From Oceanospirillales bacterium (GTDB taxonomy: Bacteria; Pseudomonadota; Gammaproteobacteria; Pseudomonadales; Balneatricaceae), in contig JAAEYW010000001.1 of the NCBI GenBank assembly GCA_018223185.1, positions 310,001 to 374,000 on the forward strand: DNA of 64,000 nt, in the 5' to 3' direction. This document shows, one piece after another, positions 1 to 9,429 of the stretch; the stretch's first letter is position 1, and every line of letters starts with the position of its first letter. Made by a program: the position numbers and the translations under genes. The notes under the pieces are model-generated. The model saw only the letters and a program-made list of their open reading frames with translations, did not search any database and had not been told where the DNA came from.

Positions 1-642
1 CAGGCTGAAACTGACAAACAGTCCGATGGTAATAAAGGCAACCAGCTTCACCAGACATTCCGCCGCCAGTGCTGTCATCATACCCTGATGTCGTTCGGTG
101 GGGTCTAAGCGGCGCATGCCAAACATGATAGTAAAGGCGACCATGAACAGTGTTATCAGTAAACCGGATAATCCCCAGCCCATAGGCGAACTATCATTAT
201 CGGTAATCAGCTGGAATGAGGCGACCACGGCTTTCAGTTGCAGGGCGATATAGGGGAGAACACCCAGCAGTGCAATCAGCGTTACCAGTGCGGCGATGGT
301 TTCGGAGCGGTTATACCGGGTGGAGATAAAGTCGGCGATACTGGTAATGCGGAAAATTTCTTTTGCAAACACCATGCGTCGCAGGGTGATCCACCAGAAT
401 GCAATTCCCAGTATCGCACCAAGATAGACCCCCAGAAACTGCAGGCCGGAACTGGCAGCAAAGCCGACACTGCCGTAAAAGGTCCAGGAGGTATGATAGA
501 CCGCCAGAGACAGGCAGTAGACCCAGGGGCTCTTAAAACCCTCCCCGCGAGTCTCTATACGTCTTTCAACTAATTGTGCGATACCAAAAAGGACCGCCAT
601 ATACAAAGTAATGGTGAGAATAACAGTAAGAGAGCTAAACAT
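1..642 (-). CDS. SSS-domain membrane protein, N-terminal part (possibly a CbrA-like sensor kinase)
   Basis: The complement strand is open from an ATG at 642 to the window edge, giving 214 residues, so the C-terminus is missing. The start follows AAGGATCAGG. Several hydrophobic segments are visible, with a conserved-looking YHTSWTFYGSVGFA stretch near residues 49-62 and an IADFISTRYNRSETIAAL stretch near 100-118, both typical of the sodium:solute symporter fold. The TSWTFYGSVG signature resembles the transporter domains fused to histidine kinases such as CbrA, so a sensor kinase is plausible, but the kinase part would lie outside the window and cannot be seen. A plain symporter is the alternative. 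Confidence 0.75.
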   Translation of the reverse strand, partial: MFSSLTVILTITLYMAVLFGIAQLVERRIETRGEGFKSPWVYCLSLAVYHTSWTFYGSVGFAASSGLQFLGVYLGAILGIAFWWITLRRMVFAKEIFRITSIADFISTRYNRSETIAALVTLIALLGVLPYIALQLKAVVASFQLITDNDSSPMGWGLSGLLITLFMVAFTIMFGMRRLDPTERHQGMMTALAAECLVKLVAFITIGLFVSFSL

Positions 643-735
643 CCTGATCCTTACTCTGATAGCTTAGTTTATAAATCAGATAGTTAAGCTATAGCTGGCT
701 TAGCTTCTCAGGTCAATTAAAGGTTACCCAAAATG

Positions 736-1008
736 TTATTCCGGTGGTGCTGTATGATTATCAGGGCCGGTTTTATTTGCACTGCAACATGCTGGTGGTA
801 CCGGGTCGAACCCGCCCGGATGGCCCGGATGGCATTTGCCAAGGCGTTTTATACCCAGCCAGCAGCCTTTTATAACACCGTGAGTTTCGATCGCCTCGAC
901 CGTATAGGCTGAACAGGTTGGATAGAACCGGCAATTAGGCCCCAGAAATGGGCTGATCAGGTATTGATAGGTGCGGATCAGAAAGATAAAGCAGCGTCGT
1001 AGAATCAT
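736..1008 (-). CDS. yidD: Membrane protein insertion efficiency factor YidD
   Basis: A small (90-residue) YidD/Hlp family protein, which helps YidC insert proteins into the inner membrane. Family hallmarks are visible: an N-terminal amphipathic [23 protein letters not shown] stretch with its conserved cysteines, then [14 protein letters not shown], and [17 protein letters not shown] chose the ATG at 1008 because it places the protein start just before the [10 protein letters not shown] motif, as in the family; an upstream TTG at 1044 would add 12 residues with no better ribosome site. YidD usually sits in the rpmH-rnpA-yidC cluster; here it stands alone downstream of the phoH terminator. The tail after the last conserved proline is short and polar. 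Confidence 0.9.
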   Translation of the reverse strand: MILRRCFIFLIRTYQYLISPFLGPNCRFYPTCSAYTVEAIETHGVIKGCWLGIKRLGKCHPGHPGGFDPVPPACCSANKTGPDNHTAPPE

Positions 1009-1045
1009 GCCGTAAGTGTAGCGCTGCCGGGGAGTGTGAGACAAG

Positions 1046-1071
1046 AAAAAGCCGCGGACAGTCGCGGCTTT
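1046..1071 (-). terminator. Intrinsic terminator after phoH
   Basis: A perfect 9-bp stem (1048-1056 with 1063-1071) with a 6-base loop is followed on the complement strand by a run of five T. It lies 22 bp past the phoH stop and just upstream of yidD. Confidence 0.8.
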
Positions 1072-1093
1072 AATTAAGTGTCTGTTTAACGAG

Positions 1094-2479
1094 TCAGAGA
1101 TGCTCTTCGGCGTACTCTGCCAGTCTGGAACGGAAAATACCTTCTAAGTGAATGGTTGCGGACCCTTCAAAGCCCTTAAATCGCTCTACCACATAGGTCA
1201 GACCCGAGGTCAGTGCAGTCAGATAGTTAGAATCGATCTGTGCCAGGTTACCCAGGCAGATCATCTTACTGTCCTTACCGCAGCGGGTGAGGATGGTTTT
1301 CAACTGCTGTGGTGTCAGGTTCTGTGCTTCATCAATCAGCACTACCGCGTTCTGAATGCTTCGGCCGCGAATAAAGTTAAGTGATTTAAACTGTATGTTG
1401 GCTTTCTCAATCGCATACTTAACACTGCTCTGTGGGCGTTCATCACCTTCGTGCATCGCTTCCAGGTTGTCGTGGATAGAACTAAGCCAGGGTGTCATCT
1501 TCTCCTCTTCGGTGCCTGGCAGGAAGCCGATATCTTCTGCCACCGGAGGGGTAGAGCGGGTGACGATAATCTTATTGTAACGTCCCTCTTCAATTACCAT
1601 TTCCAGGGCGCAGGCCAGGGCGATCAGAGTCTTACCGGAGCCCGCTGCACCGTTTAGCAGGCAAAGGTCGATATCGGGATCCTGAATCGACTGCATGGCA
1701 AATGCCTGATAGATATTGATCGGATGAATACCCCAGCACTCCTGCTGCATCAGCTTATCGTAGCCAAGGTCCAGCAGAATGATCTCGTCAAAGCTGACAG
1801 ACACGACCCGCGCTGCGAAGTCTTTAGAGTCATCATAGATATACTGGCAGGGATAGGTGTCCGGTAGCACATCAGAACTGATTTTATGATAGGTGTTAGC
1901 GCCTTCCTGATAACTTTTGACTTTATCGACTTTTTCCCAGAAATTGCCTTCGATATGGTAGTGTCCGGAAGGCAGAAGCTCCAGGTCGGAGACCAGCTGG
2001 TCCTTACGATAATCCTCTACTTTTTGCAGTCCGGCGCCCATCGCTTTAAGGCGCATATTGATATCTTTGGTAACGAGAATAATTTCGCGATGGGGGTCAC
2101 TGCCCTGCAGGTGCAGAGCGCAGTTGATAATATGATTATCGTTGTTCTTATTGTCCGGGAGGAAACCCTGACGGGTAGTGAGTTCGTGGTCGGGGAATAT
2201 ACTTAGTTTACCCAGGCGGGTGGCGTCTTCAGTTCCGGGAACCTTAATCTGTACCCCTTTGAGTATCTGAGAGGGTGTGGCTGCGCTGAGAATATTATCG
2301 ATAGCGCGTATTACGTGCCGGGCTTCCTGGGCTACGCTCTGTTTACGGTCCTTGATGCTGTCCAGTTCTTCCAGAACGGTCATCGGTATAGAGATATCCT
2401 GCTCTTTAAACTCGTACAGGCAGTTAGGGTCATGCAGTAAAACGTTGGTATCGAGGATATAGAGTTTATCAGCACTCAT
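1094..2479 (-). CDS. PhoH family ATPase with N-terminal PIN domain
   Basis: The 461-residue protein combines a PIN-type nuclease domain (about residues 5-150, starting [12 protein letters not shown] with acidic residue D10) with a PhoH-type ATPase domain. Walker A is GAAGSGKT at 277-284 and Walker B is LIDEAQ at 381-386. PIN-PhoH fusions of this size (the YlaK/PhoH2 type) are thought to act as RNA-unwinding ribonucleases; the exact substrate here is unknown. The ATG at 2479 has AAGGA eight bases upstream. It is followed by a strong terminator, so it is likely a single-gene unit divergent from the CobB-type gene. Confidence 0.9.
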   Translation of the reverse strand: MSADKLYILDTNVLLHDPNCLYEFKEQDISIPMTVLEELDSIKDRKQSVAQEARHVIRAIDNILSAATPSQILKGVQIKVPGTEDATRLGKLSIFPDHELTTRQGFLPDNKNNDNHIINCALHLQGSDPHREIILVTKDINMRLKAMGAGLQKVEDYRKDQLVSDLELLPSGHYHIEGNFWEKVDKVKSYQEGANTYHKISSDVLPDTYPCQYIYDDSKDFAARVVSVSFDEIILLDLGYDKLMQQECWGIHPINIYQAFAMQSIQDPDIDLCLLNGAAGSGKTLIALACALEMVIEEGRYNKIIVTRSTPPVAEDIGFLPGTEEEKMTPWLSSIHDNLEAMHEGDERPQSSVKYAIEKANIQFKSLNFIRGRSIQNAVVLIDEAQNLTPQQLKTILTRCGKDSKMICLGNLAQIDSNYLTALTSGLTYVVERFKGFEGSATIHLEGIFRSRLAEYAEEHL

Positions 2480-2613
2480 ATGGGGGTTCCTTCTCGAGCC
2501 GACTCAGATATTTACACAGTAACCGGCAAAAAAACTCCGGCCTGTATACTTAGTTAAGCAGAAGTTGACGTAGGATAAAACCCACTTGGTCACCATTTTT
2601 AAGGAGCAGGGTT

Positions 2614-3321
2614 GTGCAATATCATAATATTGTGATTCTTACCGGTGCCGGAATATCGGCTGAATCAGGAATAAGAACGTTTCGGGCGGCGGATGGTTTG
2701 TGGGAAAACCACCGTATTGAAGATGTCGCTACTCCTGAAGCATTTGACCGCAATCCTGAGCTGGTTCATCAATTCTATAATCAGCGGCGGGAACAGCTAC
2801 TGCTGCCCGATATCCGTCCCAACCCGGCACATCAGGCACTGGCCCGGCTGGAACAGGCTTTTACAGGGCAGTTTCTGCTGGTGACTCAGAACATAGATAA
2901 CCTGCATGAGCGTGCCGGCAGTTGCAATCTTATACATATGCATGGGGAACTGTTAAATCTGCGTTGTACCACCTCGGGCCAGGTGTTTAGCAATTTCAAA
3001 CCGGTGGGGCCGGATGCCCGGTGCCGCTGCTGTGATCATTCTGGCACACTGAGACCGGATATTGTCTGGTTTGGCGAGATGCCGATGCAGATGGAGCTGA
3101 TTTATGATGCGCTGGAAAACTGCGACCTGTTTATCTCCATCGGAACTTCCGGTCATGTTTATCCGGCAGCCGGTTTTGTTGAGGTGGCTAACAGTGTCGG
3201 GGCTGAAACGGTGGAAATTAATCTTGAACCGTCGCAAAAACAGTCCGCTTTCGATCGCCATATTTACGGGCCGGCCAGTCGCGAAGTTCCGCTGTTTGTT
3301 GAAAGTTTGATCAGTAGTTAA
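2614..3321 (+). CDS. cobB: NAD-dependent protein deacylase, CobB-type sirtuin
   Basis: A 235-residue class III sirtuin that removes acyl groups from lysines using NAD. Visible motifs are [14 protein letters not shown] (residues 11-24), the Y55-x-x-R58 pair (FYNQRRE) that marks desuccinylase/demalonylase-type sirtuins, [12 protein letters not shown] (91-102), the catalytic His110 in IHMHGE, and [11 protein letters not shown]. As in E. coli CobB only part of the zinc cysteine pattern is present (RC...CRCC). The start is GTG, chosen because AAGGAGCAGGGTT immediately precedes it and the Rossmann motif follows within ten residues. It is divergent from phoH and appears monocistronic. Confidence 0.93.
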   Translation: MQYHNIVILTGAGISAESGIRTFRAADGLWENHRIEDVATPEAFDRNPELVHQFYNQRREQLLLPDIRPNPAHQALARLEQAFTGQFLLVTQNIDNLHERAGSCNLIHMHGELLNLRCTTSGQVFSNFKPVGPDARCRCCDHSGTLRPDIVWFGEMPMQMELIYDALENCDLFISIGTSGHVYPAAGFVEVANSVGAETVEINLEPSQKQSAFDRHIYGPASREVPLFVESLISS

Positions 3322-3489
3322 TTCTTTTTTATCAACAGGTTACTGGAGTAGTAATGATGCATTAACTATAGTGTAACCTGAACTTTATATTTTTTAGAGG
3401 GGTCTGATAGTTTATAGAAGGACCTGCTAAGCCCTGTGTACAGCCGGAAATTGTTTCTGCGCTGGGGTGTTTATCAGAGGGGCAATACC

Positions 3490-4872
3490 ATGATGACAGA
3501 ACAATTTGTATCCGCCAATATTACGCCGCTGGATAGCCTGGATACGCTTTCCCCTTATGAGGTGGCAAAACTTCAGGACCGGAGTCAGGCGGGGTTATAT
3601 CCCTTGTTTCGCCAGTGTGCACTGGCGGTACTGAACTGTGGTAGTGAGCTGGACAGCACTAAGCAGGTGCTGGAAAAGCACAAAGATTTTGATATCAGAG
3701 TCAGTCACAAGCATCGCGGTGTGCAGCTGGAGCTGGTCAATGCGCCCGCCAGTGCATTTGTTGATGGTGAGATCATTCAGGGGATTCGTGAGCATCTGTT
3801 CTCTGTGTTGCGGGATCTGCTCTACGTCGGCGATGAACTGGATAAATGCTGCGATGGCCTGCAGGAAGGTGAACAGATCACTAATATGGTGTTCCACATT
3901 TTGCGCCACGCCGAGGCAATAGAGCCTCATGTGAAGCCGAACCTTGTGGTCTGCTGGGGTGGTCACTCGATCAGTCGGGAGGAGTATATCTACACTAAAC
4001 AGGTCGGTTATGAGCTTGGCCTGAGGGGGATGAGCGTCTGTACCGGGTGCGGTCCCGGGGCGATGAAAGGGCCGATGAAAGGGGCCACCATCGCTCATGC
4101 AAAACAGCGAATCGCCGACGCCCGTTATGTTGGTATATCTGAACCGGGCATTATTGCAGCTGAATCACCCAATCCGATTGTTAACGAACTGATCATCATG
4201 CCGGATATTGAGAAACGGCTGGAAGCGTTTGTCCGGCTGGGTCATGGCATTATTGTGTTCCCGGGAGGCGCGGGTACGGCCGAAGAGATTCTCTATATAC
4301 TAGGTATCCTGCTACATGAACGTAACTGTACCTGTCCGTTTCCGCTGATTTTCACCGGTCCTGCGGGCAGTGAAGCCTATTTTGAAACGGTGGACCGGTT
4401 TATCCGTGCCACTCTGGGGGATCGGGCCGCGTCGCTGTATGAGATTGTGGTGGGTGATCCCTACGAGGTTGCGGTGAAGATGAAGGCGGGACTCGAGCGT
4501 GTGACGGTCTATCGTAAAGCGACCGGAGAATCCTTCCACTTTAACTGGCAGCTGCATATTTCAACTGAATTTCAGCAACCGTTTGAACCCACTCATGAGA
4601 ATATGGCTGCGCTTAATCTGACCCACGATCAGCCTGATTATTTGCTGGCTGCGACTCTGAGAAAAGCGCTGTCTGGTATTGTTGCGGGTAATGTAAAAGC
4701 ACCGGGTATCCGCGCAATAGAAGAGTTTGGCCCGTTTGAGCTGAGTGGCGAAGCTAACATGGTGGATGAACTTGATGTATTGCTGTCAGCTTTTGTGTCG
4801 CAGCGCCGTATGAAGATTGATTATGAGGAGTATCAACCCTGTTACCGTCTGGTGCAGGCTGAAGTTGCCTGA
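3490..4872 (+). CDS. ppnN: Pyrimidine/purine nucleotide 5'-monophosphate nucleosidase PpnN (LOG family)
   Basis: A 460-residue protein matching E. coli PpnN (YgdH) throughout, which hydrolyses nucleoside monophosphates to base and ribose 5-phosphate and responds to (p)ppGpp. The LOG-family motif PGGAGTAEE is at about residues 258-266, and the N-terminal PpnN-specific domain (YPLFRQCALAVLNCGS, RGVQLELVNAPASAFVDG, LFSVLRDLLYV) is well conserved. I prefer the ATG at 3490 (GAGGGGCAATACC upstream) over a longer GTG form from 3436, because E. coli PpnN begins at the equivalent place. It ends 14 bp from the convergent putA-like gene. Confidence 0.93.
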   Translation: MMTEQFVSANITPLDSLDTLSPYEVAKLQDRSQAGLYPLFRQCALAVLNCGSELDSTKQVLEKHKDFDIRVSHKHRGVQLELVNAPASAFVDGEIIQGIREHLFSVLRDLLYVGDELDKCCDGLQEGEQITNMVFHILRHAEAIEPHVKPNLVVCWGGHSISREEYIYTKQVGYELGLRGMSVCTGCGPGAMKGPMKGATIAHAKQRIADARYVGISEPGIIAAESPNPIVNELIIMPDIEKRLEAFVRLGHGIIVFPGGAGTAEEILYILGILLHERNCTCPFPLIFTGPAGSEAYFETVDRFIRATLGDRAASLYEIVVGDPYEVAVKMKAGLERVTVYRKATGESFHFNWQLHISTEFQQPFEPTHENMAALNLTHDQPDYLLAATLRKALSGIVAGNVKAPGIRAIEEFGPFELSGEANMVDELDVLLSAFVSQRRMKIDYEEYQPCYRLVQAEVA

Positions 4873-4886
4873 TCTCAGTCCGTGTT

Positions 4887-7800
4887 TCAGGTCAGGTAGC
4901 CCGGGCTCCCGGAGCAGGTGGTCTCCTGGGTAAAACCAATCAGGTAGTTGGGGCTGCCGGCCTTCGGTCCGGTGCCTGATAAGCCTATTGATGCGAATCG
5001 GGGCGAGTGGGGGCTGCTCTGACTGCCTTTGATGTCGATATTGCCGGGACGGAGCTGGTTGCAGATCCGCAGAATGGTTTGATTATCCTGGGAGTGAATG
5101 CTCAGAGACAGCCCGTAAACGGTGCGGTTTATCTCCTCGATAACCCGCTCAAGATTATCTTTCTGGTAGCGGATGATATGCAAAACCGGGCCGAAATGTT
5201 CCTCGCTGAGCTCGTCGATGGAGTGCAGGCGGATCAGAGTGGGGGCGACAAAGTAGCCAGCATCGTGGCGGGCACTCAGTTCGCCTTCGAATATCAGTCT
5301 GCCATGTATCCTGCAATGCTCTATGTGGCCATGCAGTGCCTGAAGGGCGTGATTATCGATTACGGGCCCCAGATCGGTCCCTGGTTCTCCCGGATCACCA
5401 ATTGTCAGGGTCCGGATAGCGCCTGTCAGCATTGACTCCAGTTGTTCTGCGGTTTCCTCCTGCAGATAAAGAACCCGTAAAGCGGAACAGCGCTGTCCGG
5501 CGCTGTTATAGGCGGATTCGATGACATCTCTGACAATCTGCTCAGGCAGTGCACTGTTATCGGTAATCATGATATTCAGTCCACTGGTTTGAGTTATCAG
5601 GGGCGCAACAGGGGCTAACTCTCTGTGCGCCAGCAGCCGGGCGATTATCCCCGCACTGTTATTTGAGCCGGTAAAAGCGATACCGCTGAGGCGAAAATCT
5701 TTGATCAGTTGTTCATTGATGCTGTCACTGCTGCCGGGCAGCAGCGCGATGGCATCTTTGGCAACACCGGCATCTAACAACAGCTGGGTTGCACGATAGG
5801 CGATCAGAGGGCTGCCGCTGGCAGGTTTCGCTATCACCGTGTTTCCCGCCAGCAGTGCTGCAACTACCTGGCCTGCCCAGATAGCCAGGGGAAAGTTCCA
5901 GGGGCTGATACAGACAAAGATACCCCGGCCATCGTAACGCAGAGTGCGCTCTTCGCCCGCCACCGCTGTCAGTGGCTGCGGCGTTAAACGATGGATCGCC
6001 TGCGCGGCGTATAACCGGCACAGCTCAACGGCTTCGCGGATCTCATCAATTGCATCCCGCAAAGTTTTACCCGATTCACGGATGCAGAGTGCGATCAGTT
6101 CCTCACGATGTTGTTCCAGCAGGTCTGCAAAGCGGCCGATAATCATGGCCCGCCCGGATACAGCCATTCGGTTCCAGCCGGCAAAGCCTGTTCTGGTGAC
6201 GGTGTAGGCTTCGCGCACATCATCGGCACTGCTGCGAAACAGCTCTCCGGTTGGCAGGCTCAGATTAAAGGGAGAAACTGTTGTTTCTGCCGGACAGGAT
6301 ATGACCGGTTCTCCATTAATCAGCGGTGCAGCCAGCCACTGCTTGTTGCTGAAACTACCGATTTTCTCCAGCAGTCGCTGGCGTTGCAGTTGTGAGTCGA
6401 GAATAATTCCCGGAGGTTTGTCATTTGCTGATACATCAGCACCCGGACAGGCCGCTAAATGATCGGGTTTTGGTGGTGCAAAGGTAAAGTCAGACTCGCT
6501 GTTCAGCCGTTGGCGAAGCAGGTGTGGGGGCAGTTGTGCCTGAGTGCCTATTGTCAGATATACCCTCTGCACCACTTTATTGATCAGCGGCTGTGTAAGG
6601 CGCTTTTCGCCTATGTAATGTTGCCGTTGCAGTTCAAATGTTTTAGTACTCTGCTCGGCAGTGTTTAATATCTGGTTAATGATTGTATCGTTGTGACAGG
6701 CAAACTGGGGGCGGAGCAAAGGGCGATGATGATCCAGCAGGTAACGCACACATAACTGGTATGAAAGGTCTGTTGTCTCTTTGCGCGTATACACCGGGTA
6801 ATCCGGTAGACGCTGCTGTTGAGCATAACGTATCTCACTGTTCAGATAACCGCCTTTAACCAGTCTCACCGGGATAGGTGTCTGTAACTCACCAGCAAGA
6901 AAACTCAGCCAGCCAAGCGTCGGCAAGGCCCGCTTAGAGTAAGCCTGAACAGTCACTCCCAGCCCGCCCCAGCCCCGGCAAAGATCACTGCGCAGCAGGT
7001 TTTCAAAGATCTGCAGTATCAGTTCCTGTCGACCGGATTCTTCTGCTTCTATGGTAACCGCGATATTTTCAGACCGGGCAAGAATCAGCAGGTGCAACAT
7101 ACGCTGGGTCACCTCTTCAATAACGGTAGAGCACTTGAGAGGTTCCAGACGAGGGTGCAGGGCGGACAGTTTTATGGAGAGTGATGGTGTGGGGCGGTGT
7201 GTAAAGTCCTCTGCGGTTATCGCCTTTATCGCCTCAAGACACTGTTTGATATAGTGTCTGGCAGCCTCATCCGTCACTGCAGATTCACCCAGGAGATTAA
7301 TAGCGTATCGCTGGTTGCCCGGGTAATGGCTGATTTTCTGCAGCCCCTGTTGAATATCGGGACTGAAGATAAACTGCTCTCGCAGGGCTGCGACTGTTTC
7401 AGATACGGTTGTGCGAATCAGCGGATAGTCAGACTGTTCAGCCAGTTGACCGAATACGCTGCGCGCCTCCGTTTCGGCGGGGATCTGTTTCAGGCGAACA
7501 GCCTGTTTCCAGGTGGCTGTATGCTGAATCGTCGTGTTATTGAACTCAAAAAAAGACTGCCATAGAGCGGGTGTCAGTTTCTCTGCGATGAAAGCGTTGA
7601 TGCTCTTCTCATCAGGCAGATAGAGCAGTGTTTCAGCCAGTGAAATCAATGCTATCTGTTCTTCATCGGTTAGTCTGAGTGTGCTGCTCAGCGGCACGCT
7701 GCCGAATGGATCTTCAACTTGCTCTGTGACCGGTGCCAGCGACCGGAGTGTTTGCTGTTTTGTGTCCGCAGCAAGGTCTGCGAGTTGAGACGCCACGGTC

Positions 7801-7898
7801 TCCTCATCTGCACAGTAGTATGCCGGGATATTGTTCCATAGTTGCGCTGCGCTCCATTTAACATGCTGATCTGAGAAATATAGCGAGAGAGGGAACAT
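4887..7898 (-). CDS. Divergent PutA-like bifunctional proline dehydrogenase / P5C dehydrogenase
   Basis: The 1003-residue protein has the PutA plan: PRODH barrel (about 180-475) and ALDH domain (about 520-985), without an N-terminal ribbon-helix-helix DNA-binding domain, so it is not an autorepressor type. Conserved are SIKLSALHPR (K243), RLVKGGYLNSE (345-355), SPWNFP (665-670), FTGS and GQRCSALRVL with the catalytic Cys804. By-eye alignment with E. coli PutA shows unusual changes: TIDAEE becomes TIEAEE, the double arginine of LVRRLL becomes LRQ (R462, Q463), GTHE becomes GTQA, and the ALDH motif ETGG becomes QTSG (Q770), replacing the general-base glutamate position. The C-terminal stretch before GLSGTGPKAG is also atypical. 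It may be a degraded or re-purposed paralogue. Confidence 0.85.
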   Translation of the reverse strand: MFPLSLYFSDQHVKWSAAQLWNNIPAYYCADEETVASQLADLAADTKQQTLRSLAPVTEQVEDPFGSVPLSSTLRLTDEEQIALISLAETLLYLPDEKSINAFIAEKLTPALWQSFFEFNNTTIQHTATWKQAVRLKQIPAETEARSVFGQLAEQSDYPLIRTTVSETVAALREQFIFSPDIQQGLQKISHYPGNQRYAINLLGESAVTDEAARHYIKQCLEAIKAITAEDFTHRPTPSLSIKLSALHPRLEPLKCSTVIEEVTQRMLHLLILARSENIAVTIEAEESGRQELILQIFENLLRSDLCRGWGGLGVTVQAYSKRALPTLGWLSFLAGELQTPIPVRLVKGGYLNSEIRYAQQQRLPDYPVYTRKETTDLSYQLCVRYLLDHHRPLLRPQFACHNDTIINQILNTAEQSTKTFELQRQHYIGEKRLTQPLINKVVQRVYLTIGTQAQLPPHLLRQRLNSESDFTFAPPKPDHLAACPGADVSANDKPPGIILDSQLQRQRLLEKIGSFSNKQWLAAPLINGEPVISCPAETTVSPFNLSLPTGELFRSSADDVREAYTVTRTGFAGWNRMAVSGRAMIIGRFADLLEQHREELIALCIRESGKTLRDAIDEIREAVELCRLYAAQAIHRLTPQPLTAVAGEERTLRYDGRGIFVCISPWNFPLAIWAGQVVAALLAGNTVIAKPASGSPLIAYRATQLLLDAGVAKDAIALLPGSSDSINEQLIKDFRLSGIAFTGSNNSAGIIARLLAHRELAPVAPLITQTSGLNIMITDNSALPEQIVRDVIESAYNSAGQRCSALRVLYLQEETAEQLESMLTGAIRTLTIGDPGEPGTDLGPVIDNHALQALHGHIEHCRIHGRLIFEGELSARHDAGYFVAPTLIRLHSIDELSEEHFGPVLHIIRYQKDNLERVIEEINRTVYGLSLSIHSQDNQTILRICNQLRPGNIDIKGSQSSPHSPRFASIGLSGTGPKAGSPNYLIGFTQETTCSGSPGYLT

Positions 7899-8012
7899 AG
7901 AGTGCCTGTTGTTAGGAAACTAATTAAATAATAGACAGAGAATAGTCTAACAATAAAACGTCAGAGTTATGCGACTTAAAAGTGGTGAGTGCTGAGTGGG
8001 TTAGTGAAGGGT

Positions 8013-8048
8013 AAAAAGCCCGCGGACATTTTTGTCGCGGGCTTTGGT
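8013..8048 (-). terminator. Intrinsic terminator after the thiolase gene
   Basis: A GC-rich inverted repeat (AAAGCCCGCG pairing with CGCGGGCTTT, extended by GACA/TGTC with one bulge) is followed on the complement strand by T5, 37 bp past the thiolase stop. Confidence 0.8.
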
Positions 8049-8084
8049 TTATCGAGTGTTCTATCGGTTATTACGAGTGCAGTA

Positions 8085-9269
8085 TCAGATCCGCTCAAGC
8101 AGAGCAGCGATACCCTGACCGCCACCAATACACATCGTTACGACCGCATAGCGTCCGGCGCTTCGCTGAAGTTCGTAGAGTGCTTTTACCGTAATGATAG
8201 CTCCGGTAGCTCCGATCGGGTGGCCCAGAGAGATGCCGCTGCCATTGACGTTTACCTTCTCCAGTGGCAGTTCCAGATCACGACAAACGGCCAGAGCCTG
8301 AGCGGCAAACGCTTCATTAACCTCCCATACATCGATATCGGCCGTGGACAGGTTGTTGTCAGCCAGCAGTTTACGAACGGCTGGTACGGGGCCTATACCC
8401 ATATATTTCGGTTCTACCCCGGCAAAACTGTAGCCGACCAGGCGGGCTATCGGTTTCAGACCTTTGGCTTCAGCGGTTTCCGCGGCCATCAGTGTTACCG
8501 CTGCAGCAGCATCGTTAAGGCCGGAAGCGTTGCCCGCAGTGACGCTGCCGTCCTTTTTGAAGGCCGGACGTAGCTTTGCCATATCATCAGACGTGCAGCC
8601 ATAGCGCAGGTGCTCATCGGTATCGAACATTGTCACCCCTTTGCGCGACCTGAGTTCAACCGGCACGATCTGCTCTTTAAACCGGCCTTCGGTAATGGCC
8701 CGTTCGGCATTATTATGGCTCAATACCGCCAGTGCATCCTGATCTTCGCGACTGATCTGCCATTTTTCAGCGATATTTTCAGCGGTAATGCCCATATGCG
8801 TGTTATCAAACGGGCAGGTCAGTGCACCCACCATCGCATCAACAATGGCGGCATCACCCATGCGCTGGCCAAAACGCGCCGTTGGTATCCAGTACTGGGA
8901 CTGACTCATCACCTCTGCACCGCCGGCTACCGCAGCGTCACATACGCCCAGTTCAATCTGCTGAGTTGCTGAGATGATTGCCTGCAGGCCGCTACCACAT
9001 AAGCGGTTCATTGTGACGGCGGGGGTTTCGATCGGCAGGCCACCGTTGACTGCGGCAACGCGGGCCAGATACATATCCCGTCGTTCGGTGTGAATCACGT
9101 TGCCAAAAACACTGTGGCCGAAATCTTCCGGTGCCGCTCCTGAGCGGGCTACAGCTTCACTGACACAGGTGCTGGCCAGATCGCAGGGCGTCTGAGATTT
9201 CAGACTGCCACCAAAACCACCGATTGCTGTTCGAACGCCGCTCAGTACTACTACTTCTCTTTTGCTCAT
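8085..9269 (-). CDS. Acetyl-CoA C-acyltransferase (thiolase)
   Basis: A 394-residue thiolase, the usual length for biosynthetic/degradative acetoacetyl-CoA thiolases (AtoB/PhaA/BktB type). The acyl-accepting Cys91 sits in NRLCGSGLQAI, His350 in SLGHPIGATGA and Cys380 in CIGGGQG, so the full catalytic set is present. It condenses or cleaves short 3-ketoacyl-CoAs. No phaB, hbd or CoA-transferase gene lies beside it, so the direction in vivo cannot be told from context. The ATG at 9269 has AGGA seven bases upstream. It is divergent from the AEC transporter and ends at a strong terminator. Confidence 0.92.
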   Translation of the reverse strand: MSKREVVVLSGVRTAIGGFGGSLKSQTPCDLASTCVSEAVARSGAAPEDFGHSVFGNVIHTERRDMYLARVAAVNGGLPIETPAVTMNRLCGSGLQAIISATQQIELGVCDAAVAGGAEVMSQSQYWIPTARFGQRMGDAAIVDAMVGALTCPFDNTHMGITAENIAEKWQISREDQDALAVLSHNNAERAITEGRFKEQIVPVELRSRKGVTMFDTDEHLRYGCTSDDMAKLRPAFKKDGSVTAGNASGLNDAAAAVTLMAAETAEAKGLKPIARLVGYSFAGVEPKYMGIGPVPAVRKLLADNNLSTADIDVWEVNEAFAAQALAVCRDLELPLEKVNVNGSGISLGHPIGATGAIITVKALYELQRSAGRYAVVTMCIGGGQGIAALLERI

Positions 9270-9429
9270 AATTGAGTCCTATATATTGGCTGTGTCTTAT
9301 TATTGTTATTGTTTGAAAGGTAGTGCAGTCAGGTTTGATAACTTATCATTGGCCAGCGTTAAAGGCTCTTACCCATTAGTGAAATATTTATAACCCTTTC
9401 TATTTTTATCCATTCGCCGGAAATTACTG

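Noticed and set aside
805-816. GGGTCGAACCC, T-loop-like palindrome
   Set aside because: It lies within the conserved GGFDPVPP part of yidD; no tRNA cloverleaf.
3595-4098. Long ORF (167 aa) on the complement of ppnN
   Set aside because: Shadow of a strongly conserved gene; no ribosome site and no family resemblance.
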